A DNA stretch of 64,000 nucleotides. Source: Vampirovibrio chlorellavorus. GTDB lineage: Bacteria > Cyanobacteriota > Vampirovibrionia > Vampirovibrionales > Vampirovibrionaceae. Numbering within the stretch: position 1 is the first letter of the stretch; each line of letters begins with the position of its first letter. Below are positions 16,772-25,107 of the stretch, in pieces. The stretch spans positions 310,001 to 374,000 of the forward strand of contig QFWI01000008.1 of the NCBI GenBank assembly GCA_003149345.1, given 5' to 3'. Below the pieces are notes generated by a model. It did not search any database. It had not been told where the DNA came from and saw only the letters and a program-made list of their open reading frames with translations. The position numbers and the translations under genes are program-made.

Positions 16772-17899
16772 TTACCGTTGCCCTCTGGCAATAAATTCCA
16801 GGTGATCCGGCCCTTCATACAAAGCCTTGGGACGAATCAGGCGGTTGTTATCCAGCTGCTCAATCATGTGCGACGTCCACCCAGCCACCCGGGCCAAGGC
16901 GAAGATGGGGGTGTAAATTTCAATGGGGAGCCCCATTAAGTAATAAATGTAAGACGTGGGGAAGTCCACGTTGGGAACAATATTCTTCTCCCGACGCATG
17001 ACCGACTCCACAATGGAAGCCGTTTTGTACCAGCGGGTATCACCCAATTTCTCGCTCATCTCGGCGCCCATTTCGGTGAGAATGAAGGCCCTGGGATCGC
17101 CATTTTTGTATTCCCGGTGGCCAAAGCCCATGATTTTTTTCTTGGTGGCCAAAGCGTCCAGCACCCAGGCTTCGGCGTTTTCGGGCGTTCCAACTTCTTG
17201 CAGCATCTTCATGGCTTCTTCGTTGGCCCCGCCGTGCAGAGGGCCTTTCAAGGCCCCAATGGCCGCCACCAGGCCAGAGTAGATATCGGACAGGGTGGAA
17301 ACCGTGACCCGGCTGGAGAAGGTAGAGGCGTTAAAACCGTGATCGGCGTAACAAATCAGGGAACAATCGAATACATGGGCAATATAAGCATCCGGCTTTT
17401 TGCCTTGCAGCATATACAGGAAGTTTTCCCCGTGGCCCAGGCTATTATCCGACTTGACGATGTCCTGACCCCGGTTAATGCGGTAGGAGTAAGCAATCAA
17501 GGCCGGAAACTTGGCAATCAGGCGAGTGGCCTTGCGCAGGTTGGCCTCATGACTGTTGTCATCCCGATCCGGGTCATGCAGGGCCAGTAAAGCGGCGCCC
17601 GTGCGCAACATGTCCATGGGCACGCTGTTGGGCGGGAACGTCTTGAAACTGTCCACCACCACGGCGGGCAGATCCCGCTCCTGTTTCAGTTCGGCACAGA
17701 AAGCGTCGTACTCCGCCTGGGTGGGCAAATGCCCCTTGAGCAGTAAGAACGCCACTTCCTCAAAAGTGGAATTTTTCACCAGATCACGAATGTCGTAACC
17801 CCGGTACATCAAGCTGCACAAATCTGGATTGACGTGCGAAATAGTGGTGGTGCCGGCGATAATGCCTTCAAGTCCAGGGCTATACTCTGCCGTTTTCAT
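16772..17899 (-). CDS. prpC: 2-methylcitrate synthase / citrate synthase
   Basis: The 375-residue short-type citrate synthase condenses propionyl-CoA (or acetyl-CoA) with oxaloacetate. Family blocks: GLEGIIAGTTTISHV, MYRGYDIRDL, ADHGFNASTFSSRV, GALKGPLHGGANE (first catalytic His), MGFGHREYKNGDPR (second His), NVDFPTSYIYYLMG (Asp). Assignment as methylcitrate synthase rests on its place after prpD and prpB in the same direction; sequence alone would also allow ordinary citrate synthase, and it may serve both. ATG at 17899 follows AAGGGGACGACT. A terminator lies downstream. Confidence 0.85.
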   Translation of the reverse strand: MKTAEYSPGLEGIIAGTTTISHVNPDLCSLMYRGYDIRDLVKNSTFEEVAFLLLKGHLPTQAEYDAFCAELKQERDLPAVVVDSFKTFPPNSVPMDMLRTGAALLALHDPDRDDNSHEANLRKATRLIAKFPALIAYSYRINRGQDIVKSDNSLGHGENFLYMLQGKKPDAYIAHVFDCSLICYADHGFNASTFSSRVTVSTLSDIYSGLVAAIGALKGPLHGGANEEAMKMLQEVGTPENAEAWVLDALATKKKIMGFGHREYKNGDPRAFILTEMGAEMSEKLGDTRWYKTASIVESVMRREKNIVPNVDFPTSYIYYLMGLPIEIYTPIFALARVAGWTSHMIEQLDNNRLIRPKALYEGPDHLEFIARGQR

Positions 17900-18005
17900 A
17901 GTCGTCCCCTTTTTTACCAGATGACTTTAAATGCTTGTGAGGATTGTACTACAACCGTCTCCAGATGAGCTCATCCGGGCGACTGAGTTCTGACGGGTTG
18001 GACGA

Positions 18006-18917
18006 TTAACGGTGGGTGTTCGACGAAAACTGAGTGGCCAAACTGGAATCCAGCCGTTCATAATCCTGGTAGTGAATGAGCTGGTATAAATCCTGCCGGG
18101 TGGTCATCCGCGGCAACAGGTTGCTTTGGGTGCCTTCCTGCCGGAGTTGACGCATGCCATCCTCTACCGCCTTCATCATAATGCGAAAGGCCGTCATTGG
18201 AAAGATGACAATTGCATAACCCAGGGCCTCAAATTCAGAGAGGCTCAAATAGGGGGTTTTGCCGAACTCGGTCATGTTGGCCAGCAAGGGAGCCTTGACC
18301 TGACGGGCAAACTCGGCGAATTCTTCCCGGTTGGTCAGGGCTTCCGGGAAAATCATGTCCGCCCCCGCTTCCAGGTAAGCGATGGCCCGCTTCACGGCAT
18401 CGTCAAACCCATTGACCGCCTTGGAATCCACCCGGGCAATCAGGAGAAAGTCAGGATTGATCCGGGCCTCCCGGGCAGCGGCAATTTTTTCCCGCATATT
18501 CTCAATAGAAATAACATGTTTGCCGTCCAGATGTCCGCAGCGCTTGGGGATGACCTGATCCTCAATGTGCAGGCCGCTCAGTCCCTGCCGTTCGTACTCT
18601 TGCACGGTTCGAAACACATTAATGGCCTCCCCGTAGCCGTTATCGGCGTCGGCAATGGCTGGAATATTGACCGATCGGGCGATATAGCCTGCCTGAGTTG
18701 CCATTTCCGTGGCCGTCATAAAGCCGATATCGGGGTAGCCACCGACGCCGTTGGACAGCCCCGCCCCGGAGACATAGACCCCCGAAAAGCCCACAGATTC
18801 GATAATCTTGGCAGAAATGGCGTTAAACGCCCCTGGCAGGGCAAGGGTGCCCTGTTTCATCAAGGCTCGCAACTGGGCGGGCTTATTGGGTTGCGGATTC
18901 AACAGGGCTTCGCTCAC
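18006..18917 (-). CDS. prpB: 2-methylisocitrate lyase
   Basis: The 303-residue enzyme of the isocitrate lyase/PEP mutase family splits 2-methylisocitrate to succinate and pyruvate. Marks: YVSGAGLSNGVGGYPDIG near the N-terminus, ADADNGYG (metal/substrate site), and IPKRCGHLDGK, the KRCGH active-site loop with catalytic Cys. The length is normal. GTG at 18917 is the start, preceded at distance by GAGGA. It sits 42 bp after prpD and 106 bp before prpC on the same strand, as in a methylcitrate-cycle operon. Confidence 0.93.
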   Translation of the reverse strand: MSEALLNPQPNKPAQLRALMKQGTLALPGAFNAISAKIIESVGFSGVYVSGAGLSNGVGGYPDIGFMTATEMATQAGYIARSVNIPAIADADNGYGEAINVFRTVQEYERQGLSGLHIEDQVIPKRCGHLDGKHVISIENMREKIAAAREARINPDFLLIARVDSKAVNGFDDAVKRAIAYLEAGADMIFPEALTNREEFAEFARQVKAPLLANMTEFGKTPYLSLSEFEALGYAIVIFPMTAFRIMMKAVEDGMRQLRQEGTQSNLLPRMTTRQDLYQLIHYQDYERLDSSLATQFSSNTHR

Positions 18918-18959
18918 GGCGTATATCTGTCCTCATATAGTATGTTTATGGCGCAAGCC

Positions 18960-20381
18960 TTACTTGCCAGCGGCAATGGCTTGCGCAAACAGGGCCATGA
19001 TTTCGGAAATATCGGTGCAGTTTTCCAGATTCCACAGGGCCTTCAGGATGCGCTCTGCGTTGGCCTCACTCATCCAGCGCAGGGCCAGCGAGCGGAATTT
19101 TTTCTCAATGTCCACATCGTTCATGGGGTTGCGGTTGTGCCCCAAGGGGTAAGCAATCTTCTTGCTGTACTCTTTTCCATCCGTGGTCTTAATCACCAGC
19201 AGGTTGGGAATGCCTTCCGGGTAACCGGCCGTCATTTCGGCGTTCCGGTTGACCTTGACCTTCTGGATCAAGGCCCGCAGCTTGGGCTCCTGAATGCGGG
19301 CATCGCTGAAGGTATCCAGGGTAATATCCCCATCCATCAGGGCGGCGGAAACACAGTAAGGCATACTGTGATCGGCGGTTTCCCGGCTTTTGGGCGCCCA
19401 ATGCTCGGCGAAGCCAGCGATGATGTCCACGGCGGCGTCAAAGCTCTCAATGGTGATGGACTCGATTTTTTGATCGATATTCTCCGCACCAATCTGGGCC
19501 CGCAATTCCAGGGCGGCCTCAATGGCGCTTTGGGAGTGGTATTCCGCCGGGAAGTGCTTGACGTAAGTCTGGTTGATCATGAAATGCGGATTACCGTCTT
19601 CCCCGCCCATGGGAGCCAGCTCAAACGGGCCGGACACTTGCGCCCAAAAGCCCATTTCCCCCTCAAAAATTTCCGAAGGACCGGTCAGCCCGTGCTTGGC
19701 CAAGGTGGCGGCAAACACGGCGTTGCGAGAGGCATTGGCGAAAGCGCAGCCTTTCCAGTGAGAAAGCTCTCCCACCCGGGTTTGACGCATGGCGTTGTTG
19801 GGGGTGGCGGCCAGCCCTTGCACATGCACCAGTTGCTGTTTGCTCAGGCCATACAGCTTACCTGCGGCCAGACCGGCGGAAAAGGCCCCATAGGTCACAT
19901 GATCCCAGCCTCTGGAACGAATGCTAGCCGCATCGCACAGGCGGCACTGAATTTCGTAAGCCAGCACGATGGCCGTAATGATGTCTTTCCCGCTTTTTTT
20001 CTCCGCTTCGGCCACGGCCAGCACGGCGGCAATATTGTCACTGGGGTGGGCGGGTTCCTTGGACAGGTAGGTGTCGTTGAAATCCAGGTAACGCATCATC
20101 ACCCCGCTGGCGAAAGCGGCCAAGTCCGGGGAGGTTTTATGCCCGGTGGTCAGAACGGTGGCTCCCTGTGGGTTGCTGGAAAGTTGAGCCACCTTGCGGG
20201 CAATTTGGGCAGGTTCGGCATCGTAAGCGCCCATGGCGCAACCCAGTGCGTCAATGACCCGGCGCTTGGCCTCCAAAATGGCCTCCGGCGGAAGCTGGTC
20301 AAAAGTCAATTGACTGGTGTAGTCGGCCAACCGTTCGGCCAGTAAAATTTTTTGGTGCGAAATGACTGTCACGGGGTTCAC
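18960..20381 (-). CDS. prpD: 2-methylcitrate dehydratase (MmgE/PrpD family)
   Basis: The 473-residue MmgE/PrpD-family protein dehydrates 2-methylcitrate to 2-methylaconitate. Family features include RRVIDALGCAMGAYDAEPAQ near the N-terminus, FASGVMMRYLDFNDTYL, and YHSQSAIEAALELR. The length is typical of PrpD (about 480). The start is GTG at 20381 or the in-frame GTG at 20372, which lies better behind GAGAGAGG. It is the first gene of prpD-prpB-prpC. No separate methylaconitate isomerase or aconitase gene is seen in the window. Confidence 0.92.
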   Translation of the reverse strand: MNPVTVISHQKILLAERLADYTSQLTFDQLPPEAILEAKRRVIDALGCAMGAYDAEPAQIARKVAQLSSNPQGATVLTTGHKTSPDLAAFASGVMMRYLDFNDTYLSKEPAHPSDNIAAVLAVAEAEKKSGKDIITAIVLAYEIQCRLCDAASIRSRGWDHVTYGAFSAGLAAGKLYGLSKQQLVHVQGLAATPNNAMRQTRVGELSHWKGCAFANASRNAVFAATLAKHGLTGPSEIFEGEMGFWAQVSGPFELAPMGGEDGNPHFMINQTYVKHFPAEYHSQSAIEAALELRAQIGAENIDQKIESITIESFDAAVDIIAGFAEHWAPKSRETADHSMPYCVSAALMDGDITLDTFSDARIQEPKLRALIQKVKVNRNAEMTAGYPEGIPNLLVIKTTDGKEYSKKIAYPLGHNRNPMNDVDIEKKFRSLALRWMSEANAERILKALWNLENCTDISEIMALFAQAIAAGK

Positions 20382-20784
20382 CCTCTCTCCAGTTGATCAA
20401 ACGTTTCTCTTCGGCTTTGGCCAGTGGCCATCAAAATGGCTTTAGCGACCCATAGATTGTCCTGGCTTTAAATCATGCCAAATTCTGGGCCAAACTCAGG
20501 CTTCCATCAAAAAGGAGTTACCGTCGTTGACGGGATGCGCTGGACGCAAGCCCATCGACTCCCCTTGTTTTTTATTTTACTCCCATTTCGGGGAAAGCCA
20601 AGCCTGAACATCATTTTTATGCCGTGCGCGAATTTAGGATCAGGAATTCGGCAGTCCTGCCTGTTCAGGAGAAATCGGCTTCCGGCGATCTGGATCACCA
20701 GGCCGCATTGGCACAGCCTGAAATAAAGGGTAAGATCGGGGAAGGCCTACTGAGGATCAATGGCAGTGTTGAGGAGGTAAACGG
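20382..20784. other. Divergent promoter region prpD / glpD
   Basis: It contains no gene. It must carry both the leftward prp promoter and the rightward glpD promoter. A TGGCCA-G-TGGCCA pair at 20418-20430 lies about 40 bp before prpD and could be an operator half-site pair; this is speculation. The glpD promoter candidate is listed separately. Confidence 0.45.
20708..20736 (+). promoter_or_regulatory. Candidate sigma-70-type promoter for glpD
   Basis: TTGGCA at 20708-20713 and TAAGAT at 20731-20736 are separated by exactly 17 nt. Transcription would start near 20743, about 40 nt before the TTG start codon. Confidence 0.5.
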
Positions 20785-22596
20785 TTGAGAAGTCCAGGCG
20801 ACAATCAGCGTGTCTTGCCGAATCGATGTCCAAAATCGACCCACATCACCCACCCAATCACAGGGCATTCTCCCGGGAAGCCTGAACCCTTTCAGTGGCC
20901 CCCTTACGATTTAATCGTCATCGGGGGAGGCATTAATGGAACAGGGATCGCACGGGATGCAGCCTTGCGGGGTTTAACCGTTTTACTGCTGGAAAAAAAC
21001 GACTTTGGCTCGGGCACCTCGGCCTATTCCAGTCGCCTGATTCACGGCGGTTTGCGCTATCTGGCCAATCTGGAACTGGATTTGGTCTATGAATCCCTGG
21101 CCGAGCGGGAATTGCTCCTCAAAAACGCCCCCCACCTGGTGCGTCCTTTGGCCCTGGGATTACCTGCTTATCAGGGTGGGAAAACGCCCTTCTGGATGAT
21201 GGAAGTGGGTATGTGGTTGTACGATTTGCTGTCCTTCCGCAAACGTTTACCCTGGCACCGGTTTTACGGGGCCACTGGGTTTGCCGCCCGTTATCCCGCC
21301 ATTCTCCAGTCCGGCTTGCAGGGGGGCTCTGTTTATTACGATGCTCAGGTGGATTTTCCAGAACTCATTTGCGTGGAAAACGCCATTGCCGCCAAAGAAA
21401 CCGGAAACGCTTCCGTGTTAAATCATGCCAGGGTCACCCATTTTGAGATGAGGAATGGACACATAAGCGGGGTGAGCTTTGAAGACACTCTGACCGGACA
21501 GCGGCATCACGTTCAGGCCAAGGGGGTGATTAACGCCGCAGGCCCCTGGCTGGATGAAATAATTGCCCTGTCCCGGCCCACTTCGGGAACGCCAGACGAC
21601 ACTCCACTCCCCGCCCGCATTGGGGGAACGCTGGGCACTCACATTGTGGTTCCCCGTTTTGCCAATGGGCCGGACACGGCCTTATACGTGGAAGCCGAGT
21701 CGGACGGGCGACCGTTTTTTATCATTCCCTGGCGGAAAAACTTTTATTTAATTGGCACCACCGACCTGCCGTTTCAGGGCGATTTGGATCTGGCCGCTGG
21801 CAGCCCGGCGGAGGTGGATTACCTGTTAAACGAAACCAACCGGGTGCTGCCTCAAGCCAGTCTGTCCGCGTCGGATGTGCTTTACACCTACGCGGGGGTA
21901 CGTCCCCTTCCGGCGGTGAACGCTGAGCAACCGGGCAAAATTTCCAGAAAACACTGGATTGAGGATCATGCCCGGGACGCCCAAAACCCGGTGATGGGTC
22001 TGATCTCGGTGATTGGCGGCAAGTTGACGACTTATCGAAACCTGGCTCAGGCCACTGTGGATTTCGCCGTTCGGGCCTTTGCTCTACGTTGGCCAAAGGG
22101 GCAGCCTGTTCCCGCGTCTCAGACTCGGCGTCTCCCGCTGCCCGGAGGGGTTGGTATTTCCTCGGTGGAAGCCTACAAACAGGAACACGTACCCAAGGCC
22201 AGTCAGCGGGTTTCGCTGGCCCCGGAGGCCATCTCCCATTTAATCGATCTGTACGGCAGTCGCTTCCATCAGGTGTTAGCGCTTACGGAGGAAAATACCG
22301 CGTTCCTGCAATTTATTGATTCCGGCGGACTGGATATTACTGCGCAGGTGATTTACGCCGTTCGGCAGCAGATGGCCTGCACCGTGTCGGATGTCATGCT
22401 GCGCCGCATTGGGTGCGCCTTCAATGCCGATGCGGGCCTGCAATCCGTGAAGCGGGTGGCTCAGTGCATGGGGGCGGAACTGGGCTGGTCGCCCTCTAAA
22501 ATCGAGACGGAAATTCAACAATACCAGGCCTTTATTCAAGCCCGGCATCTCCGCTTTCGAGCCGCCTCCGAGCCGTCTCCGATCTGCCTGAAATGA
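20785..22596 (+). CDS. glpD: Glycerol-3-phosphate dehydrogenase (FAD-dependent)
   Basis: The 603-residue flavoprotein oxidises sn-glycerol-3-phosphate to dihydroxyacetone phosphate and passes electrons to quinone at the membrane. The FAD site is YDLIVIGGGINGTGIARDAA (41-60); SSRLIHGGLRYL and YTYAGVRPLPA are GlpD/GlpA signatures; a GlpD C-terminal helical domain follows. The start is TTG at 20785, set by GAGGAGG at 20771-20777. This gives about 40 residues before the FAD fold, longer than E. coli GlpD. No glpK or glpF is adjacent. It is convergent with the secretin gene; an imperfect hairpin near 22630-22655 may end it. Confidence 0.93.
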   Translation: MRSPGDNQRVLPNRCPKSTHITHPITGHSPGKPEPFQWPPYDLIVIGGGINGTGIARDAALRGLTVLLLEKNDFGSGTSAYSSRLIHGGLRYLANLELDLVYESLAERELLLKNAPHLVRPLALGLPAYQGGKTPFWMMEVGMWLYDLLSFRKRLPWHRFYGATGFAARYPAILQSGLQGGSVYYDAQVDFPELICVENAIAAKETGNASVLNHARVTHFEMRNGHISGVSFEDTLTGQRHHVQAKGVINAAGPWLDEIIALSRPTSGTPDDTPLPARIGGTLGTHIVVPRFANGPDTALYVEAESDGRPFFIIPWRKNFYLIGTTDLPFQGDLDLAAGSPAEVDYLLNETNRVLPQASLSASDVLYTYAGVRPLPAVNAEQPGKISRKHWIEDHARDAQNPVMGLISVIGGKLTTYRNLAQATVDFAVRAFALRWPKGQPVPASQTRRLPLPGGVGISSVEAYKQEHVPKASQRVSLAPEAISHLIDLYGSRFHQVLALTEENTAFLQFIDSGGLDITAQVIYAVRQQMACTVSDVMLRRIGCAFNADAGLQSVKRVAQCMGAELGWSPSKIETEIQQYQAFIQARHLRFRAASEPSPICLK

Positions 22597-22677
22597 GTCC
22601 AGGCGCATGGCATTTTAAGGGTAGAACAAAAACAGAGGCCATCAGCCCCTGTCTTTGCGATTCCTGAAACTTGGGGT

Positions 22678-25104
22678 TTACCGGAATTTTTCCAGAATAG
22701 CCTGAATGGCGGCATCGGAAGTGTCCACCGGACCTGGTGCCTCCACCACCGGATGATCGGGGGTGCTGCGGCTGACCGCACGGACAGGGGTTGAGTTGGT
22801 TTTGTAAACCGTGTTGGATTTCGCTGGTTGGTAGCTCACCGGAACCATGGCCCCGCTGCTTTTGCTGGAACGAGAGCTGGCTGTGGCTGGCGCTGGCTTC
22901 AGTTCATCCGGTAACAACCGACCGGTCGGGCGCGGCGCAGTCTTACCCATACTTCTGTAGGCCAGCGGATCATCCCCATGGGTGCTACTGTTGATGGCTT
23001 TGGCCGGTTCCATCGCCGGTAAGGCGTTGGCATAGCCCCTGCCCTTCAGGGAAACGGGCACGATGTTGGGGTCATCGCCGTTGCGCCCCGCATTGGCCGG
23101 GTTCATCCCGCTGTCGGAGGCAAAGCCGTTATTACTGTTAGGGGTATCCCCGTCTTCCCTTAAAATGTGTGGAGTAACCAAAACCACCAGCTCCGTCCGC
23201 TTTTTGTTCAGCGTGGAGTTTCGGGCCAAGGCACCCACGATGGGCAGGCTGGAAAGCCCTGGCGTCCGAAAGACGGCCTCCTTGTTGGTGTTTTGAACCA
23301 GCCCTCCCAACACAAAGGTTTCACCATCCTGTAACCTTACGTTTTGCGTTAACACCTCTCGTTTGGACAACAGGGTGATGGTCGTGCCGCTCAAACCCGT
23401 CTTGGTTTCGGCCACGGTGCTGATGACGGGGCGGATTTTCAGGGAAACGGTATTGTCGGCCCCGACAACCGGCAACATGTTCAGCACGATACCCGCTTCA
23501 CCGATATTCACGGTGGCGGTCGGCGCACTCAGGGCGCTTTGTGTAATTTCCACGGAACGAATAATTTCATCCACAATGCTTACCACGGCTTCATCATTGC
23601 TGGCCGTGATAATACTGGGGTTGGCCAGTAACTTGGCTTTATTCTGATTAACCAGAGCGTTTACTTGATAGTAAAAATCCTTCATCCGACGGGTAGGACT
23701 GGTGGTAAACTGCAAAAGACTCTCCCGGGGGGTCTCAGTGCTGGTGCCCACCCCGATTGCGCTGCCCCTGCCATTGTTGGTGGATGTATTGTTGGAGCCC
23801 AGTTTAAACCCGCCCACATTCATACCAAAGTTGAACCCCAATTCCCGGATGCCGGTTTCACTCAGTTCAACCAAGGCTGTTTCCAGCACCACTTGTGGAA
23901 TTTTACGATCCAGCATGGGAATCATGGCTTCCACCATGGCAATTTGTTCCACTGTTCCCATCAGCGTCAGCGTGTTGAGTCGGGTGTCGGGAAGAATCAC
24001 GGGGCCGTTGGGGGCCACGCTGATTGTTTGAGTCGCTTTCACTCGGGTACGCAAGTTAATCGTGTTGGTCAAACTGGATTGAGCACCGCCACCACCACCA
24101 CCGCCGCCGCCACCGCCACCGCCGCCGCCACTTTGAGAAGGTTGACTACCACCCTGACCTTCCTCGACATTTTCCGCAACCACCCGAACTTGGGCCGAAA
24201 TTTGTGCAACGCCGCCGGTTCCACCGATCGCCCCGGCGCCACCCCCCGCAGCGGCGCCACCACCCGTTGCGGCGCCACCGCCTGCACCGCTTGTCAACAC
24301 AGGAATACCCTCGTTAAACAGGCTGGAAGATAAAATCGTAGCGACATCCAGAGCGTTGGCGTGACTCAAGCGCCAGGTCTTGCTTTGCCGCGGTTGATCC
24401 AGAATTTCCAGGTGCTTTTCAACCGCCTGGATGTCTTGTGCCTGTCCCACCACGATAATGCTGTTGGTATGAAAGTCCGCGGTGACTGGCATTGTGGTTA
24501 CCCCGCCAGTTCCACCGCCGCCAGCGGCCCCGGTCGCTGCACCGCCCATGGCATCCGCAAACAGGGTATTATTCAAAATACTGGCCACCAGGCTGGCGTT
24601 GGCGTTCTTGAGGGAAAAAATCCGGGTGACCGCTTTTTTCAGGCTTTGCCCTTTGGGTGAAGTGGCATGGGCCACTGTAAGGTTGTTCCCCTGGATGGCG
24701 TAAACCAGATTTCCGTAAGACTTGATGGATTCCAACGCATCCTGAATCGTGACGTTATTGAGATCCACACTGATTTCACCCACCACCGATTCATCGATTA
24801 GAACGTTGAACCCTCCCTTTTGAGCTAACGCTCTCAGGGCATCCTGAATAGAAATTCCATGAAACGACATGGTAACCAACTGCTGCGCGCCGGGTATTGG
24901 CAAATTCGCCTTGATGTTGGTGGGATTGACGGTGACACGAATATCCCCGGTAATTGTGCCGGTAGAAGCGGCCAAAACCGGTACACCGCTAGCAGAGAAA
25001 AAGCAGCTAGCACTCAGGGCTAGACACAAACTTTTTTGGAGCCCTTGCCTTGAGATCATGTTTTCCAAGGATGGAAATAAGTTTCTCGGAAATAAGTTTT
25101 TCAC
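22678..25104 (-). CDS. Secretin (PilQ/GspD superfamily), larger copy
   Basis: The 808-residue outer-membrane channel subunit has a signal peptide (hydrophobic to about residue 46, ending VLAAS) and an STN/N0-like domain (VTMSFHGISIQDALRALAQK, about 78-140). An N1/KH-like segment with a Gly-rich insertion (a poly-Gly run near 330) follows. The secretin core includes QVVLETALVELSETGIRELG, SIVDEI, GEAGIVLNMLPVV and FVLGGLVQNTN, ending LVVLVTPHIL. A Ser/Pro-rich tail of about 150 residues follows. GTG at 25104 begins 3 nt after the upstream secretin stop, with GGAGGGAAG overlapping that stop; ATG at 25059 would give a more classical signal peptide. It probably forms a pilus or secretion pore. Confidence 0.9.
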   Translation of the reverse strand: MKNLFPRNLFPSLENMISRQGLQKSLCLALSASCFFSASGVPVLAASTGTITGDIRVTVNPTNIKANLPIPGAQQLVTMSFHGISIQDALRALAQKGGFNVLIDESVVGEISVDLNNVTIQDALESIKSYGNLVYAIQGNNLTVAHATSPKGQSLKKAVTRIFSLKNANASLVASILNNTLFADAMGGAATGAAGGGGTGGVTTMPVTADFHTNSIIVVGQAQDIQAVEKHLEILDQPRQSKTWRLSHANALDVATILSSSLFNEGIPVLTSGAGGGAATGGGAAAGGGAGAIGGTGGVAQISAQVRVVAENVEEGQGGSQPSQSGGGGGGGGGGGGGGGAQSSLTNTINLRTRVKATQTISVAPNGPVILPDTRLNTLTLMGTVEQIAMVEAMIPMLDRKIPQVVLETALVELSETGIRELGFNFGMNVGGFKLGSNNTSTNNGRGSAIGVGTSTETPRESLLQFTTSPTRRMKDFYYQVNALVNQNKAKLLANPSIITASNDEAVVSIVDEIIRSVEITQSALSAPTATVNIGEAGIVLNMLPVVGADNTVSLKIRPVISTVAETKTGLSGTTITLLSKREVLTQNVRLQDGETFVLGGLVQNTNKEAVFRTPGLSSLPIVGALARNSTLNKKRTELVVLVTPHILREDGDTPNSNNGFASDSGMNPANAGRNGDDPNIVPVSLKGRGYANALPAMEPAKAINSSTHGDDPLAYRSMGKTAPRPTGRLLPDELKPAPATASSRSSKSSGAMVPVSYQPAKSNTVYKTNSTPVRAVSRSTPDHPVVEAPGPVDTSDAAIQAILEKFR

Positions 25105-25107
25105 AGT

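Noticed and set aside
18126..20345. Very long plus-strand open frame (739 codons) opposite prpB/prpD
   Set aside because: It is antisense to two clear enzymes, composed of Gly/His/Gln-rich sequence typical of mirrored codons, and has no ribosome site.
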